64,000 nt of DNA from Dipteris shenzhenensis (GCA_047967505.1 CM106540.1); one strand, 5' to 3'. Shown: positions 1-12,000, counted from the stretch's first letter. Notes: generated by a model from the sequence alone, not told the origin. Numbers and translations are program-made.

Positions 1-1201
1 CAGTCTATACAAAGCATATATACCCTTGCTCCTGGGTCTATACAAAATCCATACACTCGTTGGGTGAATATACTCCTACACCTCTGCTATAAAAAACCAC
101 TTGTGACATCCATGGTCTAGTAGGCCCATATGTACAATGTGACCTTAAGAGGAAAGCAGGCCACGTCAAGGAGTAGAAGCTACAACACACCATTAACAAA
201 ACAACAATGCAATGTTATTCAACCCTCAAATGCATACAGAGAAAGACTACTCATGGCAAAGGGACATAGAAGACAAACGTTGTATTTGCCTACGACCATG
301 CAGTACTGGTTCTTCATCTGCAAGACCATCTATATGGTATAAGTGACTTGAATTTTTGCTTTGCCACAATTACTTTCTTGCACTTCTATCTATAATTCAC
401 CAATGCCTTGTTGCAAGGCATTTTTGCCAAAGATCCTACCGACCTGATAGTCGCCCCCATGTTGCATCTGTTTGCCATCTTCCTAGGCTTGTTTGAGCCC
501 TGATCTCTAGCCCATGGTCTACTCCTGCCGATCGCCTATCAGCTCCAACCTTCTACCTACTGTTTCACATTTGTACCAGTGCTAGATCTTGCCCTAGATC
601 TACCGTACCAGCCTCATACATGCTGTTGTAGACACCTGTCATGAAGGAAACTATAGATCCATGCACTTCTAGGCTGTACCAGCTCTTCCCATCCATCCAA
701 TCTCAATTTAACTGCTCCAGGATGTCCACACAGTCTTGCACAGGCCTCCATTCTCTATTCAACATGTTCCAAGCTCCAGATCTTGCCTAGAACTACTGTG
801 AATAGTTCCACCTTGTCACATGTTTTACAGAATCTCTCCATCAAGAGCTCCAGTCATGGCCGGTTAAGTCTATGATTGTGCTGCCCATATGGAAGCCTAT
901 GTGCTGCCCATGGGACAACCCCATATTCCTTTTCTTGATTGCTTGTATGCTGCCCACCTAGCAGCCTAGATGTTGCCAATGTGGCAGCCCCCTCATCTTT
1001 GTATTCCATCTGAGTTTGCTACCCACATGATAGCCGATGGCAGTCTTACTACACAACACATAGTTTTCTCTGCAAGACTTCTGGCCAATGGCTTCTCTTG
1101 CTCCTCCAGCTGCAATCTCTCCTCTGCGTGACATGTGGCACCAACCTTTGATGATGACACATGGCAACCTCCAACACTCTCCTTGCATTTCTCTCTACAA
1201 A

Positions 1202-1240
1202 CACGTGGCTTCTCAACCTCTTAGCATCCTTTATATAGTG
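1202..1240 (+). promoter_or_regulatory. G-box and TATA-like arrangement
   Basis: A CACGTGGC core (G-box/ABRE type) at 1202-1209 is followed about 22 bases later by ttatatagt at 1231-1239. Two near-G-boxes (gacatgtggc, gacacatggc) precede it between 1120 and 1170. The same order recurs near 10045 and 19457. It may be a promoter of a repeat family rather than of a host gene, since no gene follows. Confidence 0.35.
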
Positions 1241-1402
1241 TAAGAAGGAGAGAGGGAGGCAAGAGCTTGCCATGTGTCGTGAAATTCAAGTTTAGAAATA
1301 CTAAAGTTGAAGTGCTTGCATAATCAAGATCTAGCCCAACACTTCAAACAATTGGTGAGCAATGAAAGAAGCATGCCCATATAAAGCTCCAATAAAAGCC
1401 CA

Positions 1403-1407
<5 letters not shown>

Positions 1408-1449
<42 letters not shown>
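1408..1449. repeat. (CT)n microsatellite
   Basis: About 21 uninterrupted CT units. The Leu/Ser alternation in the frame crossing it is a translation artefact of the repeat. Confidence 0.95.
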
Positions 1450-1453
<4 letters not shown>

Positions 1454-3010
1454 AAGAGCGCTTATCTTCTTCTTACTTCATCAAGCTTCTTCAATTCACT
1501 ATCTGTCCAAAAGTACATTTGTGGGAAAACACATATGCTTGAAAAGCTTTGATATGAAGGACGAAGGCAGACAGATACCTCTTGGTGACCTCAGCCTCAA
1601 GAAAGAAGCTCCTAAGAATGGGCAGCACCTAATTTTTGATGTGTTCTAACATGAGAATTGCTAAGGTCCTGCAAAACACTCTTGCAAGAAATGACTCGAG
1701 ATGATGAAGGGCCAAAAATGGATGCAAAGGGTGGCCACGGGACTTTCTATATTGCATTTCAAATCAATATAGCGCAATCCCTATGGGCACTCCAACTGGG
1801 CAAGAGGTGAACAAATGTACTAGACTGAATCCGGTGGCTTCAAAAAACATTGCCGCCACACTCAAAGTTTCGGGCCCTATGTGGCCTGTGAAGTAAAGCC
1901 AGTCATCTCTCAGATCTGAGTACTTCAAACCCTTGGTGGCCACTTGGGTTCTAAACATAGAGATCTAACTTCATATGGAGGGTGTTGAGAGCATGGCCGA
2001 GGCCAGATGCTGAAGCTGTGGTAAATTGTTGAAAGCATGGTCGAGGCTAGATGCTTAAGAAGTGGTAAATGCCCAACAACTTAGGTGTTTACTGTCCAAC
2101 AACTCCTTGCAACCGACCATCTTGAAGTCCATCCATGCGTAGCCTCTCATGATGCTTCCCTACCTCTGCAGATCTAGAAATTGGATCCCTGCCCAAAAAG
2201 GACTCTTTCAGTGGTAGATGAATTAGAAAGCCCTTTCTCTCCATCGCTCTTTCACTCAATTCCAAAGTTCACTCACTTCAAAATGGTAGATGAATTATCT
2301 CTCCCTCCACAAAGAATCACTCACAATTTAGCAAAGGTTTAACAACACTCAACACATCAGTTGAAAACTTGCTCATCCATGCCTTCGGTTGTAATCTTGC
2401 AGCTTGCTCAAGTGCAACACACAGAAAAATCTATGAAGTACCTGATCATTCGTGGAGGTTGGCTGTAGGTTTTTGATGATCGGCAAGTCATCAATACGTT
2501 GGTTGATCGGAAAGACTATTCCTAGACTTCTCTAATCACATATTATACAGGCATGTAACTCCCACATTCAATATCTTCGAAGCTTCCTATGCAAGCATGC
2601 TTTGGGACGGTGTGCAAAAATACCCAAAAATTTTAGATTCAAAAAAGCTCTCAAATCATTGGCCATCACTACAAAATACACCCACAAAGCAACATCTTTC
2701 CTGTAAAGAAACATCCCGAATGGCGAGGGAGCCTCAGGGAGACTCTTTCACATTACACATAGAAATTACAACCGATTCCATAAAAGAACACGGAGTTGTG
2801 CGAGGTTAGAGAAATAAAGACAAACAAAGAAGCCCGATGTAGCGATGATGACCCACACTGCAATGCTTGGGATGGCTGTCCATACTCTGGAGCCTAGCTT
2901 GACTAGAGGAAGATGTCTGAGGAGCCTGAGCGCACGGGTGCTTGGAGGATTCAAATGAGTAAAAAGGCTGAAGAGATGACCGGCAAACACAGGAAAGTGC
3001 AGGAGTTAAC

Positions 3011-3364
3011 TGTTGAGATATCAAGCTCCACTCGCGATATGCCAGGGTGATTGTTGTGCATTTATGTCACCGACTTGTTAGCTGGAGATGCGGTTGGTAC
3101 ACCGCCCACGAATAATAGCTGGATGACAGCTATCTTTATCTACACTAGTTCGTGGCTCAGTCAGTATGCCACCTTAGTTAGTTGAGTTTGGTTTGAGACC
3201 CACATATAGGGTTCTTCTATTTTCTTTGTACTTGAGTTCTTTTGGCTTTCACAACTAAGAAGAAGAAAACTGTTTTTAGCCTCCACCTTTGTGTGTATTC
3301 CCCCAATTGTTTATGTGAGAAAGCCGCAAGTGAGACTCCTTCCCTCTCTCCCACAATCTTCACA
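3011..3364 (+). repeat. Copia 5' LTR
   Basis: Begins TGTTGAGATATC and ends in CA immediately before the primer-binding site. The exact last base is 3362 or 3364, because the end reads caca. The first ~74 bases recur at 8279-8352 after the polypurine tract, which proves it is an LTR. Length about 352-354 bp, normal for small copia LTRs. Confidence 0.92.
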
Positions 3365-3377
3365 TGGTATCAGAGCC
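3365..3377 (+). other. Copia primer-binding site (tRNA-iMet)
   Basis: The sequence TGGTATCAGAGCC directly follows the LTR. It is the classical plant copia primer-binding site, complementary to the 3' end of initiator methionine tRNA. Confidence 0.95.
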
Positions 3378-3846
3378 TTGTTCGTGGTAAGGAGCTCAAG
3401 AAAGCAAGCCAAGTTCGTGGTGTCCTGGTAAGAGGACCAGTGTTGCTTTCCTATTTCGAGTTTGGGAGCAAATCTCTGTAGGTAGCACAGCCAGAAGTGC
3501 AGGAGTGCACTGTTTCAGATTGAGACGCCCTTCGCGGTATGGCGAGAGCATTTCGGGGTCCGGTTTGAAGGCAGAAGTTCTTCGCAGGCACTCAGAAAAA
3601 GGCCCTGTTTTTGGTTGTGCGACCACTGCGCGGCTAGTCGGTGGAAAGGTGCCGCAAAAATTGCATCGTATGCCTGTGTGCAGAGATATTGGGAGTTACA
3701 GATTTATGCCTGTTGCCTGTTGATGCAAAATCGTCACTAGGAAGTGACTGTGTGGTGAAATACCACTTTCGTCACTTTTGCAGATCTGCCCGTGTGTGGC
3801 AAGAGTTGTGTTTTTTTGCAGTGACAATATTTTGCAGTGTTATGTA

Positions 3847-4356
3847 ATGGCATCTGATTCTCTTTCACAGATTGTCACTGAAAAGCTTGACAAGAACAAC
3901 TTCCAGGCATGGAAGTTTAGAATGACGAATTTCTTGATGGGAAAAGGCTATTGGGAATTCATTACAGGAAATGAAGAAGAACCTGTTCTTCCTAATGTTC
4001 CCAGTCAACAGGAAATGCAGGCATTCAAAGGATGGCATGAGAGAGCCAGGAAAGTTATGTACTGGCTGTCTATCAGTATTTCGGACTCCATGATTGTGCA
4101 TATTCAGGATGCAAATACGCCAAAGGAGGCATGGGATACTTTGGCAAAAATGTATAGCACAAATACGCAAGCCAGGAAAATGCAACTCAAACAGGAGTTG
4201 CACAATGTGCAGAGAGAAAATTTGAGCATAAATGACTACCACATGAAAGTGAAGAAAATTGCAGATGCACTTGACTATGCACCTGCTAACTTAGGCAAAC
4301 TGAGTCATAGTTCCATGGCATGCACAATAGTACAAACACTCAAGAGACAAAGGTAG
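3847..4356 (+). pseudogene. gag: Copia gag, N-terminal part
   Basis: This frame encodes the capsid-like half of a copia Gag (UBN2/DUF4219-like). An early motif around residues 9-25 (LDKNNFQAWKFRM) matches the usual L-x-G-x-N-Y-x-x-W block, and a central PKEAWDTLAKMY block is typical. The start at 3847 is chosen because the family usually begins a few residues before this motif. The frame ends at 4354-4356 after an abnormal join. The Arg/Gly-rich tail and zinc knuckle that should follow continue in the next frame from about 4330. The usual C-terminal capsid helices are missing, so an internal deletion with frameshift is likely. About 150 residues remain of a usual ~230 before the knuckle. Confidence 0.85.
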
Positions 4357-5901
4357 ACACAGAGGTAGAGGAGGCCGATCTGCAGGCCGTGGTAGAAATC
4401 AGAATATGCAGCAAACGCAAGAAAACCAGTCCTATGCAGGAGGACGTGGTAACTCTAGAGGCAGGGGGAGCCAAAGAGGCCGTGGTGGATGGCAGAGAAG
4501 CCAAAATGCAAACAGCAATGTTGAATCCTACTATTGTGGCAAAATGGGTCATATGGCTAAGGACTGCTACAAAAAGCAGAATGACATTATGAATGGAAAA
4601 TTGCAGCAAGGCAATTATGCATCTTCTAGCAGGCAGGGTGATGATAGAAATGAGCATCTATTTATGGTGCAGCATATGACCAATTCTGTGAAAAGTGCAG
4701 AAGAACAAAATGATGTGTGGTATGTTGACTCAGGTGCGTCAAACCACATGACAGGTCATGCAGAATGGATGCAAGATGCAAGGAAAATTGAAAAGCCAGG
4801 ATTTGTGGAGACTGGTGATGATACTGCACATCCTATTGTGCAGATTGGCAAAATTCCTTTGTCTATGCAGGATGGGAAAAAGAAATACTTGTCTGATGTA
4901 TTTCATGTCCCAAACATCACCAAGAACCTGGTTTCTATTGGTCAGATGGTTGAGCAGGGCTTGCAGGTCAAATTTAATCCTCATGGATGCTTTGTTGAGG
5001 ATATGAAAAATAATGGTCGCTTGATAGCAAAAGGAAAGAAGAAGGGCAGGATGTTTATGTTGGATGCATACATGCCTGAATTGAGTGCAGCAATGTTTGC
5101 ACATGGGACCGGTGTAGTTGCAGATATTGAAATCTGGCACAAACGCATTGGTCATGTTAATATACAGCGACTTAAATCAATGCAAGCCCAAAATATTGTT
5201 GCAGGATTGCCAAAATTCAAGGTTGCAGAAATGCACAAGGTTTGTGAAGCCTGTCAATTTGGGAAACAGGCAAGGAAACCTTTTCCTAGGCATGTTCAAG
5301 AGAGTAAAAAGCCATTGGAATTAATCCACTCTGATGTGTGGACTACAAAAGCTGCATCTATTGGAGGCTGTCACTATTTTGTCACATTTATTGATGACTT
5401 CAGCAGAAAACTGTGGGTGTATTTTATGAAAAAGAAAAGTGAAGTGTTTGGGCACTTCAAAGCTTTCAAAGCTATGGTTGAAAAAGAAACAGGCCTGCAA
5501 ATAAAATGCCTAAGGTCAGATGGAGGGGGAGAGTACCTCTCAAATGAGTTTGCAAGGTTCTTGCAGGAGCATGGTATAAAGCAGCAATATTCATGCAGTC
5601 ATACCCCACAGCAAAATGGAATTGCAGAAAGAAAAAACAGGCATATTGGAGAGGTATCTCGGGCTATGCTAAATGAAAAAGATCTACCAGATTATTATTG
5701 GGCTGAAGCAGTTGCTACAGCAGTCTATATAATGAACAGGACTCCCACTGCAGCAATACATGGCATGACGCCAGAGGAGATGTATACTGGTAGGAAACCA
5801 GATATTTCTCATTTGAAGATTTTTGGTTGCATTGCCTATGTCCATGTGCCAGATGAGCTGAGGTCCAAGTTGGATCCAAAAGCTGAGAAGTGCGTCTTTA
5901 T
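4335..5901 (+). pseudogene. pol: Copia gag tail, protease and integrase
   Basis: An Arg/Gly-rich stretch leads into a zinc knuckle (4526-4567), then an aspartic protease with D-S-G at 4727-4735 in the context WYVDSGASNHMTG. The pre-integrase zinc domain follows, with His in IWH and GHV and the Cys pair of VCEAC near 5134-5255. The integrase core keeps all three acidic residues: Asp 5333-5335 (HSDVW), Asp 5519-5521 (SDGGGEY) and Glu 5627-5629 (ERKNR). The knuckle reads S-x2-C-x4-H-x4-C: its first Cys is a Ser (TCC 4526-4528), which should weaken RNA packaging. The native frame breaks at 5901 where a MITE is inserted. Read-through into the MITE stops at 5975-5977. Confidence 0.93.
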
Positions 5902-6156
5902 CTCAGGGGGGTCACTATGTATAAACCCTCTATATCACGTGCGTTCAAGGCCTATATTTAAAATCCCTTATCTGTAAATTTTTTCATTAATAAAATGTAC
6001 CCCTTTTCTATACAAATCTGTAAATTTTTTCCAAAATTATTTTAAATAGTCCCTTATGTATATTTATTTCTGTAAATTTTAGGAATAAAAAATATCCTTC
6101 TTTTGAACTCACGTGATAGGGTTACATATGATGAGTGACCCCCCCGAGGTCTTTAT
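5894..6156. repeat. 8-bp target-site duplication flanking MITE
   Basis: GTCTTTAT occurs at 5894-5901 and again at 6149-6156, bracketing the inserted element. Both lie at the same codons of the copia integrase, so one copy is host and the other was made on insertion. Confidence 0.9.
5902..6148. mobile_element. 247-bp MITE (8-bp TSD, long TIRs)
   Basis: A non-autonomous DNA transposon. Its terminal inverted repeats are about 45 bp and imperfect. The left end begins ctcaggggggtcact. The right end, reverse-complemented, begins ctcgggggggtcact, and both arms run on to a cacgtg(c/a)gttcaa block. The middle is AT-rich with repeated ctgtaaattttt words, and there is no coding capacity. The 8-bp duplication fits hAT, P or Merlin-like superfamilies; the ends do not let me choose. 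Insert plus duplication is 255 bp, a multiple of three, so the downstream copia frame is kept, but the MITE itself carries stop codons. Confidence 0.9.
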
Positions 6157-6955
6157 TGGTTATTCTCTACAGCAGAAAGGGTATAGATGCTATAACCCTT
6201 CTACACGTAAGTTCACAGTGAGCAGAGATGTTGTTTTTGATGAGATGAGTAGCTGGTATAAACCAGTAAATGTGATGATTGATGTAGATGCACAAAATGG
6301 TAATGCTGCACAGAATGCACAGCAGAAATCACAAAATATCAGTGGACCTGGAGTGTCCTCTACCAGTGGTTCACATACTTCGCCATGGACAGGCAGATTG
6401 AGATCAGGAGAATCCCCTCAAAGCAATGCAGAGAGTGGTACGCAGGTATCACGAAAAGGAAAAGAGAAGGTAGATCAGCCCATGTTTGATGTGAATGCAG
6501 GTCACTCTTGTGTGGATGGTGAATCCAGTGGCTCAGAACAGAGCATTGATGATGAGTTGGGTATTCCTTCTGTCATTACACTTGGAGTAAGGAAGACCAG
6601 GGATGTTTTGAGAGCACCTGGAAGTGAGCCTATTTTGCACAGGTCTACCAGGGTTAGGTATCCTGTGGATAGGCTGAAATATGATGGATTTACAGCCATT
6701 CACTATGCCTATATGGTCAAAGTGATACAGGAACCAGAACCCACTTCTTTTGAGCAAGCCATGGGAAATGAAAAATGGGAGAAAGCCATGGATGAAGAAA
6801 TGGATGCCTTGGATGCTAATGCTACATGGGAATTGGTGCCTTTGCCTAAAGGCAAGAATGCAATTGGTTGTAAGTGGGTTTATAAGATCAAGCACAATGC
6901 AGATGGTTCTGTGAATAGATACAAGGCAAGATTAGTTGTCAAGGGGTATGCATAG
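6157..6955 (+). pseudogene. pol: Copia integrase C-terminus and RT N-terminus
   Basis: The frame resumes right after the MITE with the copia block [14 protein letters not shown], the integrase C-terminal signature. A Ser/Gly-rich linker (about 6280-6560) follows, then the start of the RT_Ty1 domain: [25 protein letters not shown] and [11 protein letters not shown]. It ends at TAG 6953-6955, where the family has a Gln codon; a single C-to-T change explains this. The reading frame continues past the stop with [16 protein letters not shown] until the frameshift near 7069. Confidence 0.92.
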
Positions 6956-8318
6956 ACATATGGCATTGATTATGAAGAAACTTTCAGCCCGGTTGCAAGG
7001 ATGGCAACCATAAGAGCAGCCATTGCTATGGCTGCATCAAAGGGATGGTCTTTACATCAGATGGATGTAGAATGCCTTCTTGCATGGTGATTTGCAAGAA
7101 GAGGTCTTTATGGAGCAGCCAGCAGGTTATGTTCATGCTACTCATCCTGAGTTTGTTTGCAGGTTGAAGAAAGCCTTGTATGGCTTAAAGCAAGCACCTA
7201 GAGCATGGTCTGACAAGATAGGACAGTATCTTGTCACTATTGGCTTTCAGATTTCCAAGGCAGATTTCTCACTCTATGTGAGAAAAACAGAGAAAGGGAT
7301 TATGCTGCTGGTCATTTATGTTGATGATTTGATCATCACAGGTGATAGTGATGAAGATATCCTTCATGTGAAAATGCTATTGAGGCAGAAGTTTGAGATG
7401 AAGGATTTGGGAGAGCTGCGTTATTTCTTGGGCATTGAGGTGATTAGATCACCAAGTGGGATACAGCTCTTGCAGAGGCAGTATGGATTGGACATGCTGT
7501 CCAAATATGGGATGACAGGCTGTAAGCCTATTTCAGTTCCTTTGGAGCAGAATGTGAAGCTTAGCACAGATGCAGGTGAGCTTCTGGAAGACCCTACTAT
7601 GTATAGACGCATAGTAGGGAGTTTGATTTACATGACTATTACCAGGCCAAATTTGAGCTATGCTGTTGGGTTGGTAAGTCAGTTTATGCAGGCTCCAAGG
7701 AAACCGCATTTGGATGCGGCTAGACACATACTCAGGTATGTGAAGTCCACATTGCAGTATGGACTATTTTATGAGGCTGGGGTTTGGATACAGTTGCATG
7801 GATACACTGATGCTGATTGGGCTGGTAGTATTTCTGATAGACGATCTACCAGTGGATATGTGTTCTCTTTTGGGACTGTTGTAGTCACTTGGAGCAGCAA
7901 GAAACAGCCTACAGTTGCCTTGTCGAGCACAGAGGCTGAGTACAGGGGTGCAGCAATGGCTGCATGTGAGGTAGCTTGGTTGCATAAGCTACTTTATGAT
8001 ATGCCTCAGTCTACAGATGGGCCGGTTGTCATTTATTATGACAACATGAGCAGTATACATTTGGCAAAGAACCCAGTCTTTCATGCTAGAACAAAGCACA
8101 TTGAGGTGCATTATCACTATGTGCGGGAGAAGGTTCTACTAGGTCTTATTGATCTAGTTTATGTCAGCACAGAGGATCAGGTAGCTGACATATTCACGAA
8201 AGCATTGGGCTCAGAGAAGCTGTGCAAGTTCAAAGACCTGCTTGGTGTGCAGGATTTGGGATTGAGCTCGAGGGGGAGTGTTGAGATATCGAGCTCCACT
8301 CGCGATATGCCAGGGTGA
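6956..8318 (+). pseudogene. pol: Copia reverse transcriptase and RNase H
   Basis: From 6956 the pol reading continues (YEETFSPVA) to QMDV, where two bases are missing near 7069-7070. Downstream it is uninterrupted to 8318. The RT catalytic YVDD box lies at 7317-7328, with ALYGLKQAPRAW upstream and KDLGELRYFLGIEV after. The RNase H domain has DADWAG (7809-7826), the STEAEY block and the DN pair before the KHIEVHYHYVRE motif. The ADIFTKAL ending is the usual copia C-terminus, after which the frame runs through the polypurine tract into the LTR. Catalytic residues are intact, so this was recently functional. Confidence 0.94.
8271..8278 (+). other. Copia polypurine tract
   Basis: AGGGGGAG lies directly before the 3' LTR start TGTTGAG. 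It is the site that primes plus-strand DNA synthesis in the family. Confidence 0.9.
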
Positions 8319-8352
8319 CTGTTGTGCATTTATGTCACCGACTTGTTTGCTA
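8279..8352 (+). repeat. Copia 3' LTR, truncated
   Basis: The first ~74 bp match the 5' LTR with only a few substitutions (for example ATCAAG versus ATCGAG). After tttgctag the sequence is unrelated to the 5' LTR, so about 280 bp of LTR are missing. The junction marks a deletion or later rearrangement. Confidence 0.9.
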
Positions 8353-9515
8353 GAATATGTAGTAAGATATATCTCCATTGCAAGTTTGCTAGAATTCTCG
8401 ATCAAAGCAAGCAACATCTCAGTTTGTCAAAGGAAAATAAGAGTTCTATGTTGGCAATAATCCATGCACTATCTTAGAACATAATAACGATTAACGCAAA
8501 AGGAATGACAACCAAAAAGAGAAATAGCAATTCTATGTTTCTCAACTCAATGGAGCCCATAGCAATATAATAAGACAACCGTTAGGCTACTAGGCTACCT
8601 AATAAAAGCATCACATGAATGCTCTGCTCGAGTAGGAATAGTGGCTCAAATAGAGAAAGGACAAGTGGATGATTTAAGAATGTATGGAAGGTCCCCTCAT
8701 GAAACATGAAAAGACTATAACATCCGAAGATCTTAAGAGCTAAGTATGAACTATACATAGCCTATGTTATCCCTCAAAAGTGCTCATAAGTGACCTAATG
8801 TTTTGGGGATGTGCAATACCTCGAGCTACATGTAGCTTCACTCTAAAGAGTACCCACACTACATCATGCCAAGAGTACTCACATTCTTACAACATTCTCT
8901 TTGTTGCATTGTGTCTCTCCATCTTTGCTTGTTACAACTCAAAATGCTTAAGGATTCTCCGAGTAGTAAACTTGCACATTGATGTGGGTCATTAGAGAGG
9001 GAAAGCTAGCATCCTTCCCTCTAGCACCCTTCATTAGAAGAAGCTCCTCTTGCATTGATGTGCTCGTGCAATAGGATGAAGTGGAAAGCTTCAATTATGA
9101 GAGATCTAGGCATGAATTCTAGGATTTCGATTGAGATTCAAGGACGAAAGCCCATAGGAGAAGACTATGGTGAGAGAGCATGGCAATGGTAGTGGCAAAT
9201 GCCCACAAATCTGTCAAATGCTTTTATGAATCCTACCTGCATAGCATCATGCCCATGCTACTATTGTCCATCAAGCATAGGAGAAATGACCACTTCATCA
9301 AGCATAGGAGAAATCACCTCATTCATGTGTAGTTAGAGAAAATGAAATTTCTTAGACTTCCCTTGGGGTCCATCCTTCACCACAGACCTCCCTCCATCAC
9401 CACATCTTTACTTTAGAGCTTCCTCCATAAAAACGTATAGGTTTAAGCCTAGCAAGTGCACACAAATGTGTTCTAAGTGCCGTTTCCCTAGTAGCAAGCC
9501 AATAGTTTGCTTCAT
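8353..9515. other. Unassigned intergenic stretch
   Basis: I see no gene, no clear repeat and no structured element. Moderately AT-rich. Confidence 0.5.
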
Positions 9516-9790
9516 TTCTTCTTCACTTATTTGAGCTTGAGTGTACCACTCTATGGCTGGCTTCTATTGCTCCCTTGCTTGAAGAAAGCAACACCAAACA
9601 TGCTACATGCAAATCAAAGAGAGAGGATGCTAAATCATTGCAAACATAGAGCTACAAACATGCAATACCCTAATGATCATTTTATGGCAACAACATCCCC
9701 TTGGAAGCGGGAATATTCTTTAAGAGATCCTCTACTAAAGAAGCAAAACTCTTGGGAAGAAGGGAGTAGGAGGGATGATCGTTGAAAGTA
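9516..9790. repeat. Dispersed repeat, copy 1
   Basis: Aligns in direct orientation with 11731-12000. Shared landmarks are cttcttcactyatttgag, caacaccaaacatgct, agagagaggatg and caataccctaatgatcat. The copies are clearly diverged, with many substitutions and small indels. No coding capacity is seen. Confidence 0.85.
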
Positions 9791-11730
9791 GAGGTAGTGG
9801 AGGGTTTGGATTTGGTCAGGAGGTGAGAGAGAGAGGAGATAGAGGAGGCAACGGCAAAGCAGAGCAAGATCAACTTCATGCCAAGGCCAATTAGACCACT
9901 GAAACTGGGAATTTTGAAAGCTGAAGTGTGGTCAGCAAGGCATCATGTTGAAAGGGTGAGGTTGGAAAGGGCTTTTCAAGGAGACATTCAGAAAGCACCA
10001 CGTGTCACATCTCCCAACTCTCCCTCCACTTGAGCTCCTCATGACACGTGGCACAACTCCTCCTAAGAAATAGAATAGAAATAGATATATAGTGACACAA
10101 ATCTAGATAGATTTAGAGCTAAATATAGAAGCCCCGCTCCAAAGGCATTAGCATCGTCATGAATATGAAGTCAACAATGAAGTAACCCCAAGTGCAAAGT
10201 CCAAAGGTTCGACTTAAGGAAAAGCTCAAGAAAAGATGGGTTCTATATTGACCATCACTTAAATGTTTTGTGTGAATGCTTTCACACAACATGTAAAGGT
10301 GAAGTACACATGACAATTTTAGGAGCTATTTTACTTCAAAAAATAAGATCAGAATGGTTCCAATGATTTTTAATAAAGTGTGCACTAAGGCTAACACTTC
10401 ATATTTATTGAGTAAAACTTCAAAGAAGTAGGACTGAACATGATGGACTAAGTTTAGGAGAGTGCTATTGATCCACTTTTCCTTTATTTACACAACTAAA
10501 AAGTATTGATAAACCTCAAAACATAAAGCATACATCCCAAAACTTTGCTAAGCCATTCCCAAAACTGGCAAAAAACATTTTGGAAAGAACCCTTCCAAAA
10601 TCTTAGAGGCCGAGCCATTATATTTGCACGTTCCTCTTAACCTTTACAGATGAATGTCAAAATCTGAGTGATATCTTCAAACACACAAAGATAAAGTAGT
10701 AAAGTAATTGAGTCTTTGAATATGAGAGCCATTATCAATTTGTCAAGCAATATTATAACCTATACTAATGCTTAGATGTGAAGAATGAATGCAATAAATC
10801 AAACTATAGGGCATAACTTCCTAAAGAAATTAAAGTCCAACTTGCCAAGGAGAGATGGAAAAAGTGCATATCCAGAAATAAAAACTCACTCTAAAACCTA
10901 GGTAAAGGTGCTTTAAATCCATATAATTATAAATATGAGAGAAGGACTCCTCTCCCTCATAAATAGCAAAAATCCGCATTAAAATTCATTCTCTTCACCT
11001 CCCGCTTACTCCACTTTTTTCATAAACATTCCATCCATAATTTAACAGTCCGCCCAAAGTTTGATATAGTGGTTTGAACATCTCCTCAAAATTCACTCTA
11101 TTATCTATCCCATCTAAAGTTCTCAACCTATTCATTCCATGTCATGGACTCTAAAAGTATGAGATAGCAAATATAATGGAATCCATGAGATAATCAACTT
11201 AATGCAATCCATGATCAGCAATGCCTCAGTACCTCCTAGTCATATTTAACTCATCAATACAGATTGCTCAGTTTTCTTTGTAATAACATCACTGGCTCTT
11301 GCTTCAAAGGTCCCTGATCTTCCTTCCATTTGCAAAATCTTAGCAAGAGCCATACTGCTCCTTCAGAATAGGAGACCATACATCTTCTACTTTTATTGAC
11401 CGCTTTGCCAAAAAATTTCAAAATCTCTGACTTTTATCAATCGTAGTCTAGCTTTGAAACCAAATTTCAAAACCTCCTACCTTTATCGATCGCATTCCAG
11501 CTTTGATTATATAGAAGAGTTAGAAGAGTATACACACCTACCTTCATCTTCTGTTTGGCTGTGGTTCTTGCCCGAGCCTATGGCCGTGGTAGTTGTATTT
11601 TTGCTCCTTGCCTTGAGCAGTGGTGGTTCAAGATGATGACTGCCAATTATTGTCCGTGCTTGTCAAAAAATGTTAGGATAGAAGCTCCATCCACATAGAA
11701 GTGGAATGCGTGCCTTCCCAAGCACTAACA
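9791..11730. other. Unassigned intergenic stretch
   Basis: No gene is recognisable. A G-box (CACGTGGC 10045-10052) precedes atatatagt at 10085-10093. The remainder is AT-rich with no repeat I can define. Confidence 0.5.
10045..10093 (+). promoter_or_regulatory. G-box and TATA-like arrangement
   Basis: CACGTGGC at 10045-10052 with a second ACGTG core (accacgtgtc) about 45 bases upstream, then atatatagt about 33 bases downstream. It repeats the arrangement at 1202 and 19457. No gene follows. Confidence 0.35.
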
Positions 11731-12000
11731 CTTCTTCACTCATTTGAGATTGAGTGCACCACGTTGTAGCTAGCTTTCGTTCCTCCCATGCTTGAACAAA
11801 ACAACACCAAACATGCTGCATGAAAATAGAAGAGAGAGGATGTTAAATCATTACAGACATAGAGCTATAGCCATACAATACCCTAATGATCATTCTATGG
11901 CAGCAACATCCCCTAATATTCTTAAGCAAATCCTCTATTGAAGAAGCACAACTCCTGGGAAGCAGGGAGGGGAAGAGATAGTCATTGAAAGCAGAGGCAC
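11731..12000. repeat. Dispersed repeat, copy 2
   Basis: Partner of 9516-9790 in the same orientation, about 2.2 kb away. It has no open frame of note. Confidence 0.85.

Larger units (their letters stand above)
1..3010. other. Anonymous repeat-rich intergenic DNA
   Basis: I see no gene on either strand. The short open frames here are unrelated to any family I recognise. At 880-1260 the DNA carries the recurring motifs of the type tgcccatgtggcagcc and cccacatgg that are much more abundant at 12030-15800, so this is an outlying copy of that repeat family. A (CT)n tract lies at 1408-1449. A G-box/TATA arrangement is present at 1202-1240. The rest holds nothing I can name. Confidence 0.6.
3011..8352 (+). 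mobile_element. Ty1/copia LTR retrotransposon, disrupted
   Basis: The element has canonical copia order: 5' LTR, primer-binding site, gag, zinc knuckle, protease, integrase, reverse transcriptase, RNase H, polypurine tract and start of the 3' LTR. It would copy itself through an RNA intermediate in cytoplasmic virus-like particles. It is dead in its present state: gag and pol are out of frame with each other, a 247-bp MITE splits pol, there is a nonsense codon at 6953-6955, a 2-base frameshift near 7069, and only about 74 bp of 3' LTR remain. Because the 3' LTR is truncated, target-site duplication cannot be tested. The shared LTR stretch differs at only a few positions, so the insertion is not ancient. 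Confidence 0.95.

Noticed and set aside
3011-8352. A plant virus (pararetrovirus) insertion
   Set aside because: The LTRs, tRNA-iMet site and copia domain order (integrase before RT) identify a Ty1/copia retrotransposon. There is no movement or coat protein.
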